DNA of 41,918 nucleotides from an uncultured Clostridia bacterium (GCA_944385905.1 CALWZA010000009.1:1-41918), one strand, 5' to 3'. Counted from the stretch's first letter, positions 23,478 through 32,238 are shown. Notes: generated by a model from the sequence alone, not told the origin. Made by a program: numbers and translations.

Positions 23478-24539
23478 ATGCAAAAGCATAACTTAAAAAA
23501 ATTCGCTGCGGCGGCCGCCGCAGCCGCGATAGCTCTGTCTTCTTCGGGCTGTGTTTTTCTTCCCGATGAGGAAGAAGTTCTCCCCCCTCCGGTGGTAAAC
23601 GCAAGCGAGGTTACATACACAACACTTACCGTTACGAGAAAAGACCTTACAAAACAGCTGAGTCTGTCCGGAACTATTGACTCGCTGAGCAAGTGGGATC
23701 TCAGCTTTTCCGGCAACGGAGGAAACCTTAAAAAGCTTTATGTCCATGCCGGAGACGTGGTTGAAGAGGGAGATCTTATAGCCGAACTTGAAACCTATGA
23801 CCTGGATTATGAAATCGAGAAACAGGAGCTTTATGTAAGACGCGCCGAGTTGACTCTGGAAATTTCCATTGAGCAGGAGGCATCGCAGGCGGAGATAGAC
23901 AAAAACGAACTTGAAATTCAGCTTCTGCAAAACGAGCTTGACAAGCTTTATGAGCAAAAAGACTCCTCTAAACTCTACGCTTCAAACTCAGGCACGGTCT
24001 CTTACGCATATAACGGAAGAGTCGGAGACTGGATTAACCCCGGAGTTACAATAGCTACCGTTGTAGACACCTCGGATCTGTTCATTAAGCTCTATCCCGA
24101 CGATGACACACAGTATAAAATCGGAAGGGATATTACCGTTAAGTACAACGACGTGATCTATGACGGAATTATTTCAAATAACCCGACAGGCGAAATTATG
24201 GACGGCTTTACGGTTCCCGACGACTGGGACGTCTTTGACCCTGAAAACATTGAAGAGGGCGAGGCTCCGATTGATTATGTCGAGGTCAAGTTTGTAGGCG
24301 AAGCACCTCCGAGCGAGTCTTTGGGCAATCTCGGAGATACCGTTTTGGTGCTTGACCGCAGAGAAAACGTCATCGTCATTTCGAACAACGTTATAAAAAC
24401 CGTTAACGACCGCAAAGTCGTTTACCTTTTCAAGAATAACAGAAAGGTTGAGCAGGAAATCGAAATCGGTCTTCAGACAGGCTCGGAATCAGAAATAATC
24501 AGCGGGCTTGAGGAAGGCGACTTGATTATTATAAGATAA
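23478..24539 (+). CDS. HlyD/RND-type adaptor lipoprotein
   Basis: A 353-aa periplasmic-adaptor-like protein. A signal peptide ends in a lipobox, ALSSSGC (Cys at about 23), so it is a lipoprotein on the outer face of the membrane. It has a biotinyl-lipoyl-like half motif (GGNLKKLYVHAGDVVEEGDLIAEL split by a loop), a short coiled-coil hairpin (about 110-155), the second half (SNSGTVSYAYNGRVGDWINPG) and a beta-barrel/MP domain to the end. It lies 38 bases before the FtsX-type permease, the MacA/MacB-like arrangement for an exporter. Confidence 0.9.
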   Translation: MQKHNLKKFAAAAAAAAIALSSSGCVFLPDEEEVLPPPVVNASEVTYTTLTVTRKDLTKQLSLSGTIDSLSKWDLSFSGNGGNLKKLYVHAGDVVEEGDLIAELETYDLDYEIEKQELYVRRAELTLEISIEQEASQAEIDKNELEIQLLQNELDKLYEQKDSSKLYASNSGTVSYAYNGRVGDWINPGVTIATVVDTSDLFIKLYPDDDTQYKIGRDITVKYNDVIYDGIISNNPTGEIMDGFTVPDDWDVFDPENIEEGEAPIDYVEVKFVGEAPPSESLGNLGDTVLVLDRRENVIVISNNVIKTVNDRKVVYLFKNNRKVEQEIEIGLQTGSESEIISGLEEGDLIIIR

Positions 24540-24578
24540 TTCTAAACTTAAAATCTTCTAAGGAGGAATTCCAAACAA

Positions 24579-27440
24579 ATGCTCACCCTTCTGCTAAGAA
24601 AAATGCTTAATACCCGCTGGATGGTTTTATGTCTTCTCATAGGATGCGTAATGGCTACCGCTATGATGAGCACCATCCCGATATACATGAACGCGTCTCT
24701 ACAGAGAATGCTTACAAAGGATATGGAGGCGTTTCAGCTCGAAACCGATACGTACCCGGGCATATATTCGGTTTCAAAAAACTTTGCGTCGGGACTTTCA
24801 GCATCAAAACAGCTTTCTACTCTCAATACAATGGTGGATAAGACTGACGACAGATTTAACGCCCTGAAAGCTCCTCTTGAAAACAAAAAGCTTTATATCA
24901 CCGACGATTACCTGTATGTCACCAATATCGAAATCACAACCGGTCAGTCGGCATCTCTTTTCCATATGGCAACCATGACCGGTCTTGAGGATCATATCAC
25001 CATTATCGACGGAAGAATGTATGAACCCGGCAAAAACGAGAATGACGCCTATGAGGTTATAGGTACCGAATATTCGCTTAAATCCTCCAGGCTGACTCTG
25101 GGCTCTACATATGAACTTACAAATATTTTCAGCCCCGGAGAAACTATTAAAGTCGAAATCGTCGGAATATTTGACTCCGCAGACCCGACAGATACATATT
25201 GGTCGGAAGGGCTCGATTCCTACTCAAACCTGTTTTTAACAGACTATGACACATATATGAACGACGTTCTGAAAACAGGCGCGGTTTCAATATCCACGGC
25301 AAGCGTACGGTATTCTATAGACTATCATAACCTTGACATGTCAAATCTCGACAACATAAAAAATCAGCTCGAGGAACAGACAAAAGCATATAAAAGCGAA
25401 AGCTATAACTTCTCCATGCCGTCACAGGAAATATTCGGGGAGTATGCGGAAAGAGCCTCGAGACTCAGGCTTATTCTCTGGCTTTTGCAGATACCCGTTA
25501 TGCTGATGCTTATATTTTACCTGCTTATGGTATCGAGACTTAACGTTGAGCAGGAGAAAAATGAGATTTCAGTTTTCAAAAGCCGCGGAGCTTCATCATG
25601 GCAGATTGTTGAAATTTACGCTCTCGAAACGCTAATTCTCGGAGCTGTTTCGGCAGTTCTCGGCCCGATTCTGGGACTTGGTCTGTGCCGAGTTCTCGGA
25701 GTGTCAAACGGCTTCCTTGAATTCGTAAACCGCCCCGCGCTTCCTGCGTCTCTCTCGTTTCAGGCATTCGCATATTCATTTATAGCAATCGGAGTTTTCT
25801 TTATAGCCACAATGGCTCCTATCATCCCCGCGACAAAGGTTTCAATCGTCGCTCATAAGCAGAGCAAGGCGAAAAAATCTCAAAAGTCTTTCTGGGAAAA
25901 ATCTTTCCTTGATATAATCCTTATCGCGGGCTCTGTGGGCTGGCTTTATTACTATAACTATCAGCAGAATGTCCTTGTCGAGCAGGGAGTCACCGACACG
26001 ACAGCCGCTGTGAACCCGATTATGTTTATAGCCTCAACAGCGTTTATTCTCGGCGCCGGTCTTTTATGCGTCAGAATTTATCCGCTGATTATAAAGCTTA
26101 TTTACAATCTCGGAAAAAGGTTTTGGTCGCCCGCGGCTTATGTTTCCCTTAACAACATCGGCCGCTCCTCAACCGGAAGAGAACGGTTCTTAATGGTTTT
26201 CCTTATCTTAACGGTTTCTCTCGGTCTGTTTTCAGCAAACACCGCGAGAGCTGTCAACCGAAACGCCGAGGAAAGAACAAGGTATGAGGTCGGCTGCGAC
26301 GCTAAAATCGCCGAGTCATGGAAAAATACAAACTCATACATTACTCAGGGACCGACCCAAGCCGGCGCTCCTGCGGCCTCGACAAGCGACGAGATAAGCG
26401 ATGAGGACACCTCGACCATTCAATATCAAGAGCCTGTTTTTGAACGCTTTGAATCCCTTGTGGGTGTTGAAAGCGCAACAAAGGTATTTGTCAGAGATAA
26501 CGTCACAGTAAGATATAACAATGATCGGCAGGGTCAGGTGTTTCTTATGACAGTTATCCCGGACCAGTTCGCAAAAATTTGCTGGACTCCGAACGGACTT
26601 CTTCCCGGACATATCAACTACTACCTGAACGCTTTAAGCGAGTACCCCCAGGGAGTTATCGTCTCAAACTCATACAGGGAAAAATACGGCGTTGAGCTCG
26701 GAGACGAAATCGCTGTCAAATGGTCTAAAAACGATTTCTTTACCGCCACAGTGCTTGCGTTTGTCGATTACTGGCCGAGCATAAACCCTTATGACAAAAA
26801 CGACGAGGGCGAATACAAGGACTTTATAATCATGAACTTTGATTATGTCCGTATTCAAACCGCAATCGAGCCTTATCAGGTCTGGCTTGACCTCAAGGAC
26901 GACGCTTCTATTCAGGACTTCTATCAGTCTATAACCGACGCCGACATTACCGCTACGATGCTTGAAGTCGCAAGCCAAAACATCGTCACCGAAAAGAACG
27001 ACCCGATGCTTCAGGGTATGAACGGCGCTCTCACTCTCGGATTTATCATTATCATGATAATGTGCATTATCGGATTTTTGATTTACTGGATTTTGTCCAT
27101 TAAATCCCGTACCCTCCAGTTCGGTATCCTTCGGGCTATGGGTATGTCGTTTAGGGAAATCATTGCGATGATTTTATACGAGCAGATTCTCGTTTCGGGA
27201 GTTGCTATCATAATTGCCGTCGTTATCGGCTCTGTCGCAAGTGACCTCTTCGTCCCTCTTTTCCAATCGCTTTACACAGCCGCTCAGAGAGTTCCTCCTT
27301 TCAAGGTTATCCCCGTCAGAGAGGATTACCTCAAAATGTACGCTATTATAGGAGGTATGCTTGTTATCGGCTTTGCCGTTCTCAGCAGAATTATCAGAAA
27401 AATTAATATCAACAAGGCTCTTAAACTCGGCGAGGATTAA
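24579..27440 (+). CDS. Large FtsX/MacB-type ABC transporter permease
   Basis: A 953-aa permease with about eight to ten membrane helices. An N-terminal helix (about 17-36) is followed by a 260-residue extracellular domain, a first FtsX-like block (about 300-425), further helices (about 440-520), a second extracellular domain (about 550-790) and a final FtsX block (about 805-945). FtsX-type permeases couple ATP hydrolysis in the cytoplasm to work on lipids, peptides or wall enzymes outside. No ATP-binding subunit is encoded next to it: the following gene is ytaF on the opposite strand. RBS AAGGAGGAAT is strong. It ends at a bidirectional terminator. Confidence 0.9.
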   Translation: MLTLLLRKMLNTRWMVLCLLIGCVMATAMMSTIPIYMNASLQRMLTKDMEAFQLETDTYPGIYSVSKNFASGLSASKQLSTLNTMVDKTDDRFNALKAPLENKKLYITDDYLYVTNIEITTGQSASLFHMATMTGLEDHITIIDGRMYEPGKNENDAYEVIGTEYSLKSSRLTLGSTYELTNIFSPGETIKVEIVGIFDSADPTDTYWSEGLDSYSNLFLTDYDTYMNDVLKTGAVSISTASVRYSIDYHNLDMSNLDNIKNQLEEQTKAYKSESYNFSMPSQEIFGEYAERASRLRLILWLLQIPVMLMLIFYLLMVSRLNVEQEKNEISVFKSRGASSWQIVEIYALETLILGAVSAVLGPILGLGLCRVLGVSNGFLEFVNRPALPASLSFQAFAYSFIAIGVFFIATMAPIIPATKVSIVAHKQSKAKKSQKSFWEKSFLDIILIAGSVGWLYYYNYQQNVLVEQGVTDTTAAVNPIMFIASTAFILGAGLLCVRIYPLIIKLIYNLGKRFWSPAAYVSLNNIGRSSTGRERFLMVFLILTVSLGLFSANTARAVNRNAEERTRYEVGCDAKIAESWKNTNSYITQGPTQAGAPAASTSDEISDEDTSTIQYQEPVFERFESLVGVESATKVFVRDNVTVRYNNDRQGQVFLMTVIPDQFAKICWTPNGLLPGHINYYLNALSEYPQGVIVSNSYREKYGVELGDEIAVKWSKNDFFTATVLAFVDYWPSINPYDKNDEGEYKDFIIMNFDYVRIQTAIEPYQVWLDLKDDASIQDFYQSITDADITATMLEVASQNIVTEKNDPMLQGMNGALTLGFIIIMIMCIIGFLIYWILSIKSRTLQFGILRAMGMSFREIIAMILYEQILVSGVAIIIAVVIGSVASDLFVPLFQSLYTAAQRVPPFKVIPVREDYLKMYAIIGGMLVIGFAVLSRIIRKININKALKLGED

Positions 27441-27452
27441 TTGCTCAGTAAA

Positions 27453-27482
27453 AAAAGGACAGCAGAAAATGCTGTCCTTTTT
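27453..27482. terminator. Bidirectional terminator between permease and ytaF
   Basis: A perfect 12-bp stem, AAAAGGACAGCA (27453-27464) with TGCTGTCCTTTT (27470-27481) and a 5-nt loop, with A and T runs on each side. Confidence 0.92.
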
Positions 27483-27498
27483 GTCTGCGCTGATTCGC

Positions 27499-28116
27499 TT
27501 ACCGCCAAATCAGACGCAAAACTCCGATGATTATTAAAACCGCTCCGCTGAGTATCGACAAATCCGCCTTGATTTTTCTTGACAGCCGCTTCCCTATAAA
27601 ATCTCCGCCGATTACCGAAAGCTGACATGCCGCCGCTGTCAAAACAGCCGCCGCTGTCATCTGCCACTCAGTCATTCCAAGCCCTGCTGAAAAACCGGTC
27701 GCCAGCGAATCTATTGATAGAGCCGCCGCCAAAGCCGCCGATTCAATTACCGATAAATCGTGCGAATTGTCCCTGTCGGCTTTTGTGCTGTCAAACAGCA
27801 CATCGACTGCGTATATACCGTCAAGAGGTTTTTTTAAAGCGCGTTTTTTCATCATTAATCCCGCAAGACCTTTTATAACCCCGATGAACCCTATCGCCGT
27901 CAGAAGCCCTGCGCTTATAATCACCGCTGTCTCGGGCTTAAATCCGCCCTTCAGCACCGAGGAAAGAATTAAGCCGACAGAAAGCGTAGCCGCTCCGCTT
28001 AAACTTATTATCAGTGCCGAAAGAAATGGAATCCTTATTTTTGCGGCTCCGTAGCTTATAGCAGTCGCAAAAGAGTCGCAGCACACAGCGCAAATTAAAA
28101 GTATTACAGACAGCAC
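27499..28116 (-). CDS. ytaF: Sporulation membrane protein YtaF (MntP-related)
   Basis: A 205-aa polytopic membrane protein with about six helices. Two homologous halves each carry the signature CDSFATAISYG (about 13-23) and IDSLATGFSAG (about 134-144), as in MntP-type manganese exporters; the length and sequence fit the YtaF branch, which is expressed in sporulation. Start is GTG with GGAGG about 10 bases upstream. The transported ion is not proven. It supports the view that the host forms spores or descends from a spore former. Confidence 0.85.
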   Translation of the reverse strand: MLSVILLICAVCCDSFATAISYGAAKIRIPFLSALIISLSGAATLSVGLILSSVLKGGFKPETAVIISAGLLTAIGFIGVIKGLAGLMMKKRALKKPLDGIYAVDVLFDSTKADRDNSHDLSVIESAALAAALSIDSLATGFSAGLGMTEWQMTAAAVLTAAACQLSVIGGDFIGKRLSRKIKADLSILSGAVLIIIGVLRLIWR

Positions 28117-28181
28117 TCCGCTTCTACCTCCACTGTTATCCTATCTGTCTATACTATGCTTTTTTAACCGCGCATGCTACT

Positions 28182-28214
28182 ATTGTCAACTAAAATAAAA
28201 TTAAGGTTGACAAT
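28182..28214 (+). promoter_or_regulatory. BirA operator of bioY
   Basis: ATTGTCAAC (28182-28190) and GTTGACAAT (28206-28214) form a perfect 9-bp inverted repeat separated by 15 bp. This arm sequence and spacing agree with biotin-protein-ligase repressor (BirA) operators. The right arm covers the -35 box, so biotin-loaded BirA should block transcription. Confidence 0.85.
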
Positions 28215-28235
28215 CTTGCTTTTTGATGATATAAT
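28207..28235 (+). promoter_or_regulatory. Consensus promoter of bioY
   Basis: Perfect TTGACA (28207-28212), 17-bp spacer and perfect TATAAT (28230-28235), 35 bases before the bioY ATG. Confidence 0.9.
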
Positions 28236-28270
28236 AATTGACAATTAAGTTTCGGAGGATTGTTATAACT

Positions 28271-28810
28271 ATGAAAACAAATACAAAAGACTTGGTGCTT
28301 ACAGCGGTTTTTGCGGCGATAATATGCGTTTTCGCGCTGATATCGGTACCTGTCGGGGAGATTTCGTTTACACTTGCCGTTTTCGCGGTTTTTCTTGCCG
28401 GAGCGCTGTTAAAACCCGCAAACGCGTTTTTGGCGGTCATAGTCTACATACTTATAGGAATCGTGGGAGCGCCTGTTTTTTCAGGACTTCAGGGGGGAGC
28501 CGGAGTATTGGTCGGCTTCACGGGTGGATTTTTAATGTCTTTCCCGTTTATGGCGCTTATTACTGCTCTTTCGGTCAGGCTTTTTAAAAAGAGAAGCGTT
28601 TTATCGCTTTCGCTCGGAATGCTGTGCGGACTTGCGGTTTGCTACGCAATGGGAACGGCGTGGTTTATGTTCGTCGCAAAAGCCGAATTTTCCTATGCTT
28701 TGAAAGCCTGTGTGATTCCGTTTATTCCGTTTGACCTGATTAAGATAGTTTTCGCGGTGATACTTTCTCTGGTGCTTTCAAGGCAAAAGGCGTTTAAATT
28801 CGATATATAG
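28271..28810 (+). CDS. bioY: Biotin ECF transporter S component BioY
   Basis: A 179-aa integral membrane protein with about six helices that binds biotin for import, working alone or with the shared ECF module (EcfA1A2T), which is not in this window. Motifs include FAALISVPVGEISFTLAVFAV split over helices, the loop GIVGAPVFSGLQGGAGVLVG and GGFLMSFPFMA. GGAGG lies 12 bases before ATG 28271; an upstream in-frame ATG at 28238 overlaps the promoter and is rejected. The BirA operator upstream supports biotin as substrate. Confidence 0.95.
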   Translation: MKTNTKDLVLTAVFAAIICVFALISVPVGEISFTLAVFAVFLAGALLKPANAFLAVIVYILIGIVGAPVFSGLQGGAGVLVGFTGGFLMSFPFMALITALSVRLFKKRSVLSLSLGMLCGLAVCYAMGTAWFMFVAKAEFSYALKACVIPFIPFDLIKIVFAVILSLVLSRQKAFKFDI

Positions 28811-28817
28811 CAAAAAG

Positions 28818-28852
28818 CGGCTGCCGAAAACTCATTTCAGCAGCCGTTGTTT
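28818..28852. terminator. Bidirectional terminator between bioY and proS
   Basis: CGGCTGC (28818-28824) pairs with GCAGCCG (28840-28846), with further inner pairing GAAAA/TTTC, followed by TTGTTTTTAT on the plus side. Confidence 0.8.
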
Positions 28853-28872
28853 TTATATATTTTTCGGTCGGA

Positions 28873-30315
28873 TTAATATGCCTTGCCCCAGATAACCATA
28901 TGCTTTGCGGGCTTTCCGCAGCACACGCACTTGTCCGATATATTTTCCTGCTCAAACGGAATACAGCGTGAACCTACTCCGGTAAGCTCCTTAACCTTGT
29001 CCTCGCACTCCTCGTCTCCGCACCACATTGCCTTGACAAAGCCGTCGCCGTTTTGCTCAAGAGCGGATTTGATTTCATCTATGCTTGCGCAGGAATAGGT
29101 TCTCTTCTCGCGGTTTTCCAAAGCCTTAGCATAAAGTCCGTCGTGAACGTTTTTAAGCTCCTGCTTGACAGCCTCCTCAAGATTATCAAGAGAAACAAAA
29201 GTCTTTTTCCTGTCGTGGCGTGTAACGGTTACGCACTGGTTGCTTTCGATATCCTTAGGACCGATTTCTACTCTCAGCGGAACGCCTTTCATTTCATATT
29301 CGCTGAACTTCCATCCCGCCGTATTCTCCGAAGCGTCAAGCTTAACCCTGAAGCCTGCTTTCTTAAGCCTGTCGCAAAGCTCCTGAGCTTTTTCTATAAC
29401 ACCCTCCTTATGCTGGGCGATAGGGATTACAACAACCTGAACAGGCGCGACCGCCGGCGGAAGAACAAGTCCGTTATCGTCGCCGTGAGTCATGATGATA
29501 GCGCCGATGAGTCTCGTTGTAACTCCCCATGAGGTCTGATGCGGATACTTAACGGTGTTGTCCTTGTCGGTATACTGAATATCAAAAGCCTTTGCGAAGC
29601 CGTCTCCGAAATAGTGAGAGGTTCCTGCCTGCAAAGCCTTTCCGTCGTGCATCAAAGCCTCGATAGCGTAGGTTGCGACAGCTCCGGCAAATTTATCGCT
29701 TTCGGTTTTTCTTCCCTTGACCACAGGCATAGCCAAAGATTCCTCGCAGAATTTGGCGTAGACGTTGAGCATTCTCTCTGTTTCCTCAATTGCCTCCTCA
29801 GCGGTTGCGTGAATGGTGTGTCCCTCCTGCCACAAAAACTCTCTTGAGCGCAGGAAAGGTCTTGTCGTCTTTTCCCATCTTACAACCGAAACCCACTGAT
29901 TGTAAAGCTTCGGAAGGTCTCTGTACGAATGTACGATATTGGCATAATGCTCGCAGAATAGAGTTTCAGAGGTCGGTCTTACGCAAAGTCTTTCCTCAAG
30001 CTTTTCGTTTCCGCCGTATGTTACCCACGCGACCTCGGGCGCAAAACCCTCGACGTGGTCCTTTTCCTTATTTAAAAGACTCTCCGGGATAAACATAGGC
30101 ATACAAACGTTTTCATGGCCTGTTTCCTTAAACATTCCGTCCAGAATTCTCTGCATATTCTCCCAGATAGCGTAGCCGTAAGGTCTAATTACCATGCAGC
30201 CCTTTACGCTTGTGTATTCGATAAGCTCCGCTTTTTTTACAATGTCGGTATACCACTTCGCGAAATCCTCGTCCATTGAGGTTATCGCTTCAACCATTTT
30301 CTCATTCTTAGCCAT
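28873..30315 (-). CDS. proS: Proline--tRNA ligase, eukaryote/archaeon-like short type
   Basis: Charges tRNA-Pro. The 480-aa protein lacks the editing insertion of the E. coli type and carries the C-terminal zinc-binding-like extension of the eukaryote/archaeal (ProS3) form, including cysteines in CGDEECEDK and [10 protein letters not shown] and the terminal Tyr (WGKAY). Class II motifs: [28 protein letters not shown] and [15 protein letters not shown]-like sequence. It lacks a T-box leader: the upstream gap is only 23 bases after a small membrane-protein gene, so it shares that gene's promoter. Confidence 0.96.
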   Translation of the reverse strand: MAKNEKMVEAITSMDEDFAKWYTDIVKKAELIEYTSVKGCMVIRPYGYAIWENMQRILDGMFKETGHENVCMPMFIPESLLNKEKDHVEGFAPEVAWVTYGGNEKLEERLCVRPTSETLFCEHYANIVHSYRDLPKLYNQWVSVVRWEKTTRPFLRSREFLWQEGHTIHATAEEAIEETERMLNVYAKFCEESLAMPVVKGRKTESDKFAGAVATYAIEALMHDGKALQAGTSHYFGDGFAKAFDIQYTDKDNTVKYPHQTSWGVTTRLIGAIIMTHGDDNGLVLPPAVAPVQVVVIPIAQHKEGVIEKAQELCDRLKKAGFRVKLDASENTAGWKFSEYEMKGVPLRVEIGPKDIESNQCVTVTRHDRKKTFVSLDNLEEAVKQELKNVHDGLYAKALENREKRTYSCASIDEIKSALEQNGDGFVKAMWCGDEECEDKVKELTGVGSRCIPFEQENISDKCVCCGKPAKHMVIWGKAY

Positions 30316-30338
30316 CGGAATTCTCCTTATGTCGTTTA

Positions 30339-30632
30339 TTATTCTTTATCGCTTTCGGCGCTTTCTTTTCCGCCGTTTTCATCGCTTTTTTCGCTTTTGT
30401 CCGATTTGTCCGGGCTTGAATTTTCTTCGTCCACCCTTTCGGGACTGTCGTATTCGGGTTCTCTGCCGCGCCATTGGTCTATCTTTTTAGCGATTTTCGG
30501 CGTCAGCACCGCAATTACGAAAACTCCGGCAAGAGCTATAAGCATCTTAAACATAAATGTCAGATATGTTCCCGAAGATGCAGAAGATGCAGAAGATGCT
30601 GTTGTTTCGGAAAGAATTGATGCAAAAATCAC
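30339..30632 (-). CDS. Small single-pass membrane protein with acidic C-terminus
   Basis: A 97-aa protein I do not recognise. A Ser/Ala-rich N-terminus (SSASSASSG, encoded by 9-bp repeats near 30577-30600) is followed by one helix (about 31-46, [15 protein letters not shown]) and a highly charged tail rich in Glu, Asp, Ser and Lys. The start is GTG with GGAG 5 bases upstream; a shorter form from the ATG of [10 protein letters not shown] is possible. It lies 23 bases upstream of proS in the same transcript. Function unknown. Confidence 0.7.
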   Translation of the reverse strand: MIFASILSETTASSASSASSGTYLTFMFKMLIALAGVFVIAVLTPKIAKKIDQWRGREPEYDSPERVDEENSSPDKSDKSEKSDENGGKESAESDKE

Positions 30633-30677
30633 AACCGCTCCGCCTCCGTTTCTGAAAAATTTCGCTTAACCTTATTT

Positions 30678-30705
30678 ATTATACCACGTTCCGAGATTTT
30701 TTCAA
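30678..30705 (-). promoter_or_regulatory. Promoter of small membrane protein-proS operon
   Basis: Minus strand TTGAAA (30700-30705), 16-bp spacer, perfect TATAAT (30678-30683). Confidence 0.7.
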
Positions 30706-30790
30706 GTACCAATATGTCCGCAAAACTAAGCTTTTAGATGACAGCACGTGATTTACACTTTAAAATTATTAAATTTTGTTTCATTTTTTC

Positions 30791-30819
30791 TTGACGGTGA
30801 TATTTGCCTGTGATATAAT
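30791..30819 (+). promoter_or_regulatory. Near-consensus promoter of FAD-oxidoreductase micro-ORF
   Basis: TTGACG (30791-30796), 17-bp spacer, perfect TATAAT (30814-30819), about 55 bases before the ATG at 30874. Confidence 0.8.
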
Positions 30820-30873
30820 ACCCATAATAATCAATATGTGTATGCTGTGTGTATATTACGGAGGATGACATCA

Positions 30874-31035
30874 ATGTTTTACACTGAAAAAGAGCGCAAA
30901 ATCGAAATCAAAGACACTGCCGACGTTATCGTTGTGGGTTCGGGTCCTGCCGGCGTTGCCGCCGCTATCGCCGCTAAAAAAGATATTGATGTCAGAAACG
31001 TAAACGTTGAGGAAATTCAAAAAGCTCTCGTCTGA
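30874..31035 (+). pseudogene. 53-aa remnant of FAD-dependent oxidoreductase, internally deleted
   Basis: Residues 1-35 read MFYTEKERKIEIKDTADVIV and on through VGSGPAGVAAAIAA, the classic N-terminal FAD-binding GxGxxG motif of flavin oxidoreductases. Residues 36-53 switch to a segment with DVRNVNVEEIQKALV, which looks like the C-terminal tail of the same family. The several hundred residues normally between are missing while the reading frame is kept. Promoter, GGAGG (9 bases before ATG) and terminator are intact, so the peptide could be made. It is too short to fold a FAD site. Confidence 0.65.
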
Positions 31036-31057
31036 TATCTGATAAACGCAAAAATAT

Positions 31058-31092
31058 ATCCGCATACCACGTTTTGTGATATGCGGATTTTT
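31058..31092. terminator. Bidirectional terminator
   Basis: ATCCGCATA (31058-31066) pairs with TATGCGGAT (31080-31088), extended by CAC/GTG, then TTTTTCC. It lies between the FAD micro-ORF and the convergent signal-peptidase-like gene. Confidence 0.85.
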
Positions 31093-31101
31093 CCGATGTT
31101 T

Positions 31102-32193
31102 TTATTTGCCGCCGAGCCTCTTGTTTTCCTCGTCAAGAAGCCTCATGAGCTCTTCCAGCGTAGCTTTATTTGATGATTTGACATTCGGCTCGTTCGGTTC
31201 CTTAAACATAAGATTTTTAAAGCTGTCATCTTCAGGAATTTCAGACTGTTTAGCCGTCGCGGGAGTTATCGGCCTTGAAGGTCTGATTTCCTTTTCCGGC
31301 TGTGCCTCGTCCGAAACCTGCTGTGCGGTTGCAGAATCTTCCTCCTTTTGTTTCGGCTCGTCATCCTTTGTTGCGGTGATAAAGTTTATATAGTTTGTGT
31401 CGGCTCTCCTCTTTTCCCTGACCATTCTCTCAAGGTCGGTTTCCTCCCTGTGAGGATATTCGGCAGCCGGCTTTGAAGCATTAAGATGCATCTGCTGAGC
31501 AATCTCCCTATTTGCCTGACCGCTCTCTTTCTGCTGCTTAACCGCAGCCACAGGCTGTTTAGCAAACACCCTGGTCATATCTTCGTTTTCATCGGGCTTT
31601 TCATCCTGAAACTCCTGCGGCATCGGATAATCCGCAAACGGTACCGCTCTGAGCTTTTTTGCCTTTGTGCGGCTGAGTATAAGCATAACCACCTGATATA
31701 TTACTATAATAGCGCAGGGTATAATTACTATGCACAAAATTCCAAGCGGAGAAGTCGCAAATCTGATTACAGCGCCTAGTGCGATGCTGTATGTCACTGC
31801 TTTTCCGATGACGTTATCGGCGGAAATATACTGAGCTGTGTTTTCCTCTGAGTTGTCGTATCTTACAACATATACGACGCTTCCGTCCTCCTCGGTGATA
31901 ATGTCAACTACTCTTAGAGCAGTTGTTATTTCCCCGTCCACCGTCTTGCAGAGCGCAACCTCCTTAACCTGAGGAAGAACCCCGGTTTCGGCAAAAACAG
32001 CCGCTCCCTTTGGTATGGCAGGCGACATTTCCCCGCTTTCCATTATGTAAACAGTTTGCCCGAAAATCGAGGGCGCAGAGTTCGAGCTTGAAAACAGCGC
32101 CGAAAGAACAAATACTCCCGCTATGCACAGGATTAGCAGCGCAATTATTACGATAAATACGACCTTGAGCAGTTTATTTGTTTTGCTGTTCAT
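31102..32193 (-). CDS. Signal-peptidase-I-like membrane protein lacking catalytic residues
   Basis: A 363-aa protein. The first membrane helix (about 9-33) is followed by a domain similar to S26B (SipW/archaeal-type) signal peptidases: IMESGEMSPAIPKGAAVF at 50-67 aligns with the usual SGSMEPTI motif, but Glu55 replaces the nucleophilic Ser. The second motif, normally H-R, reads TALRVVDI with Leu93 in place of the catalytic His. A second helix lies near 145-173, and the last 190 residues are a charged, probably disordered cytoplasmic tail rich in Glu, Lys and Gln. It should not cleave signal peptides; a binding or scaffolding role is possible. The gene is monocistronic. Confidence 0.75.
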   Translation of the reverse strand: MNSKTNKLLKVVFIVIIALLILCIAGVFVLSALFSSSNSAPSIFGQTVYIMESGEMSPAIPKGAAVFAETGVLPQVKEVALCKTVDGEITTALRVVDIITEEDGSVVYVVRYDNSEENTAQYISADNVIGKAVTYSIALGAVIRFATSPLGILCIVIIPCAIIVIYQVVMLILSRTKAKKLRAVPFADYPMPQEFQDEKPDENEDMTRVFAKQPVAAVKQQKESGQANREIAQQMHLNASKPAAEYPHREETDLERMVREKRRADTNYINFITATKDDEPKQKEEDSATAQQVSDEAQPEKEIRPSRPITPATAKQSEIPEDDSFKNLMFKEPNEPNVKSSNKATLEELMRLLDEENKRLGGK

Positions 32194-32238
32194 TGGAATC
32201 GTCTCCTTTCAACATTCCCGTATAATATCTTGATTTTC

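Noticed and set aside
30316-30338. Possible T-box leader before proS
   Set aside because: Only 23 bases separate proS from the upstream small gene; there is no room for a leader.
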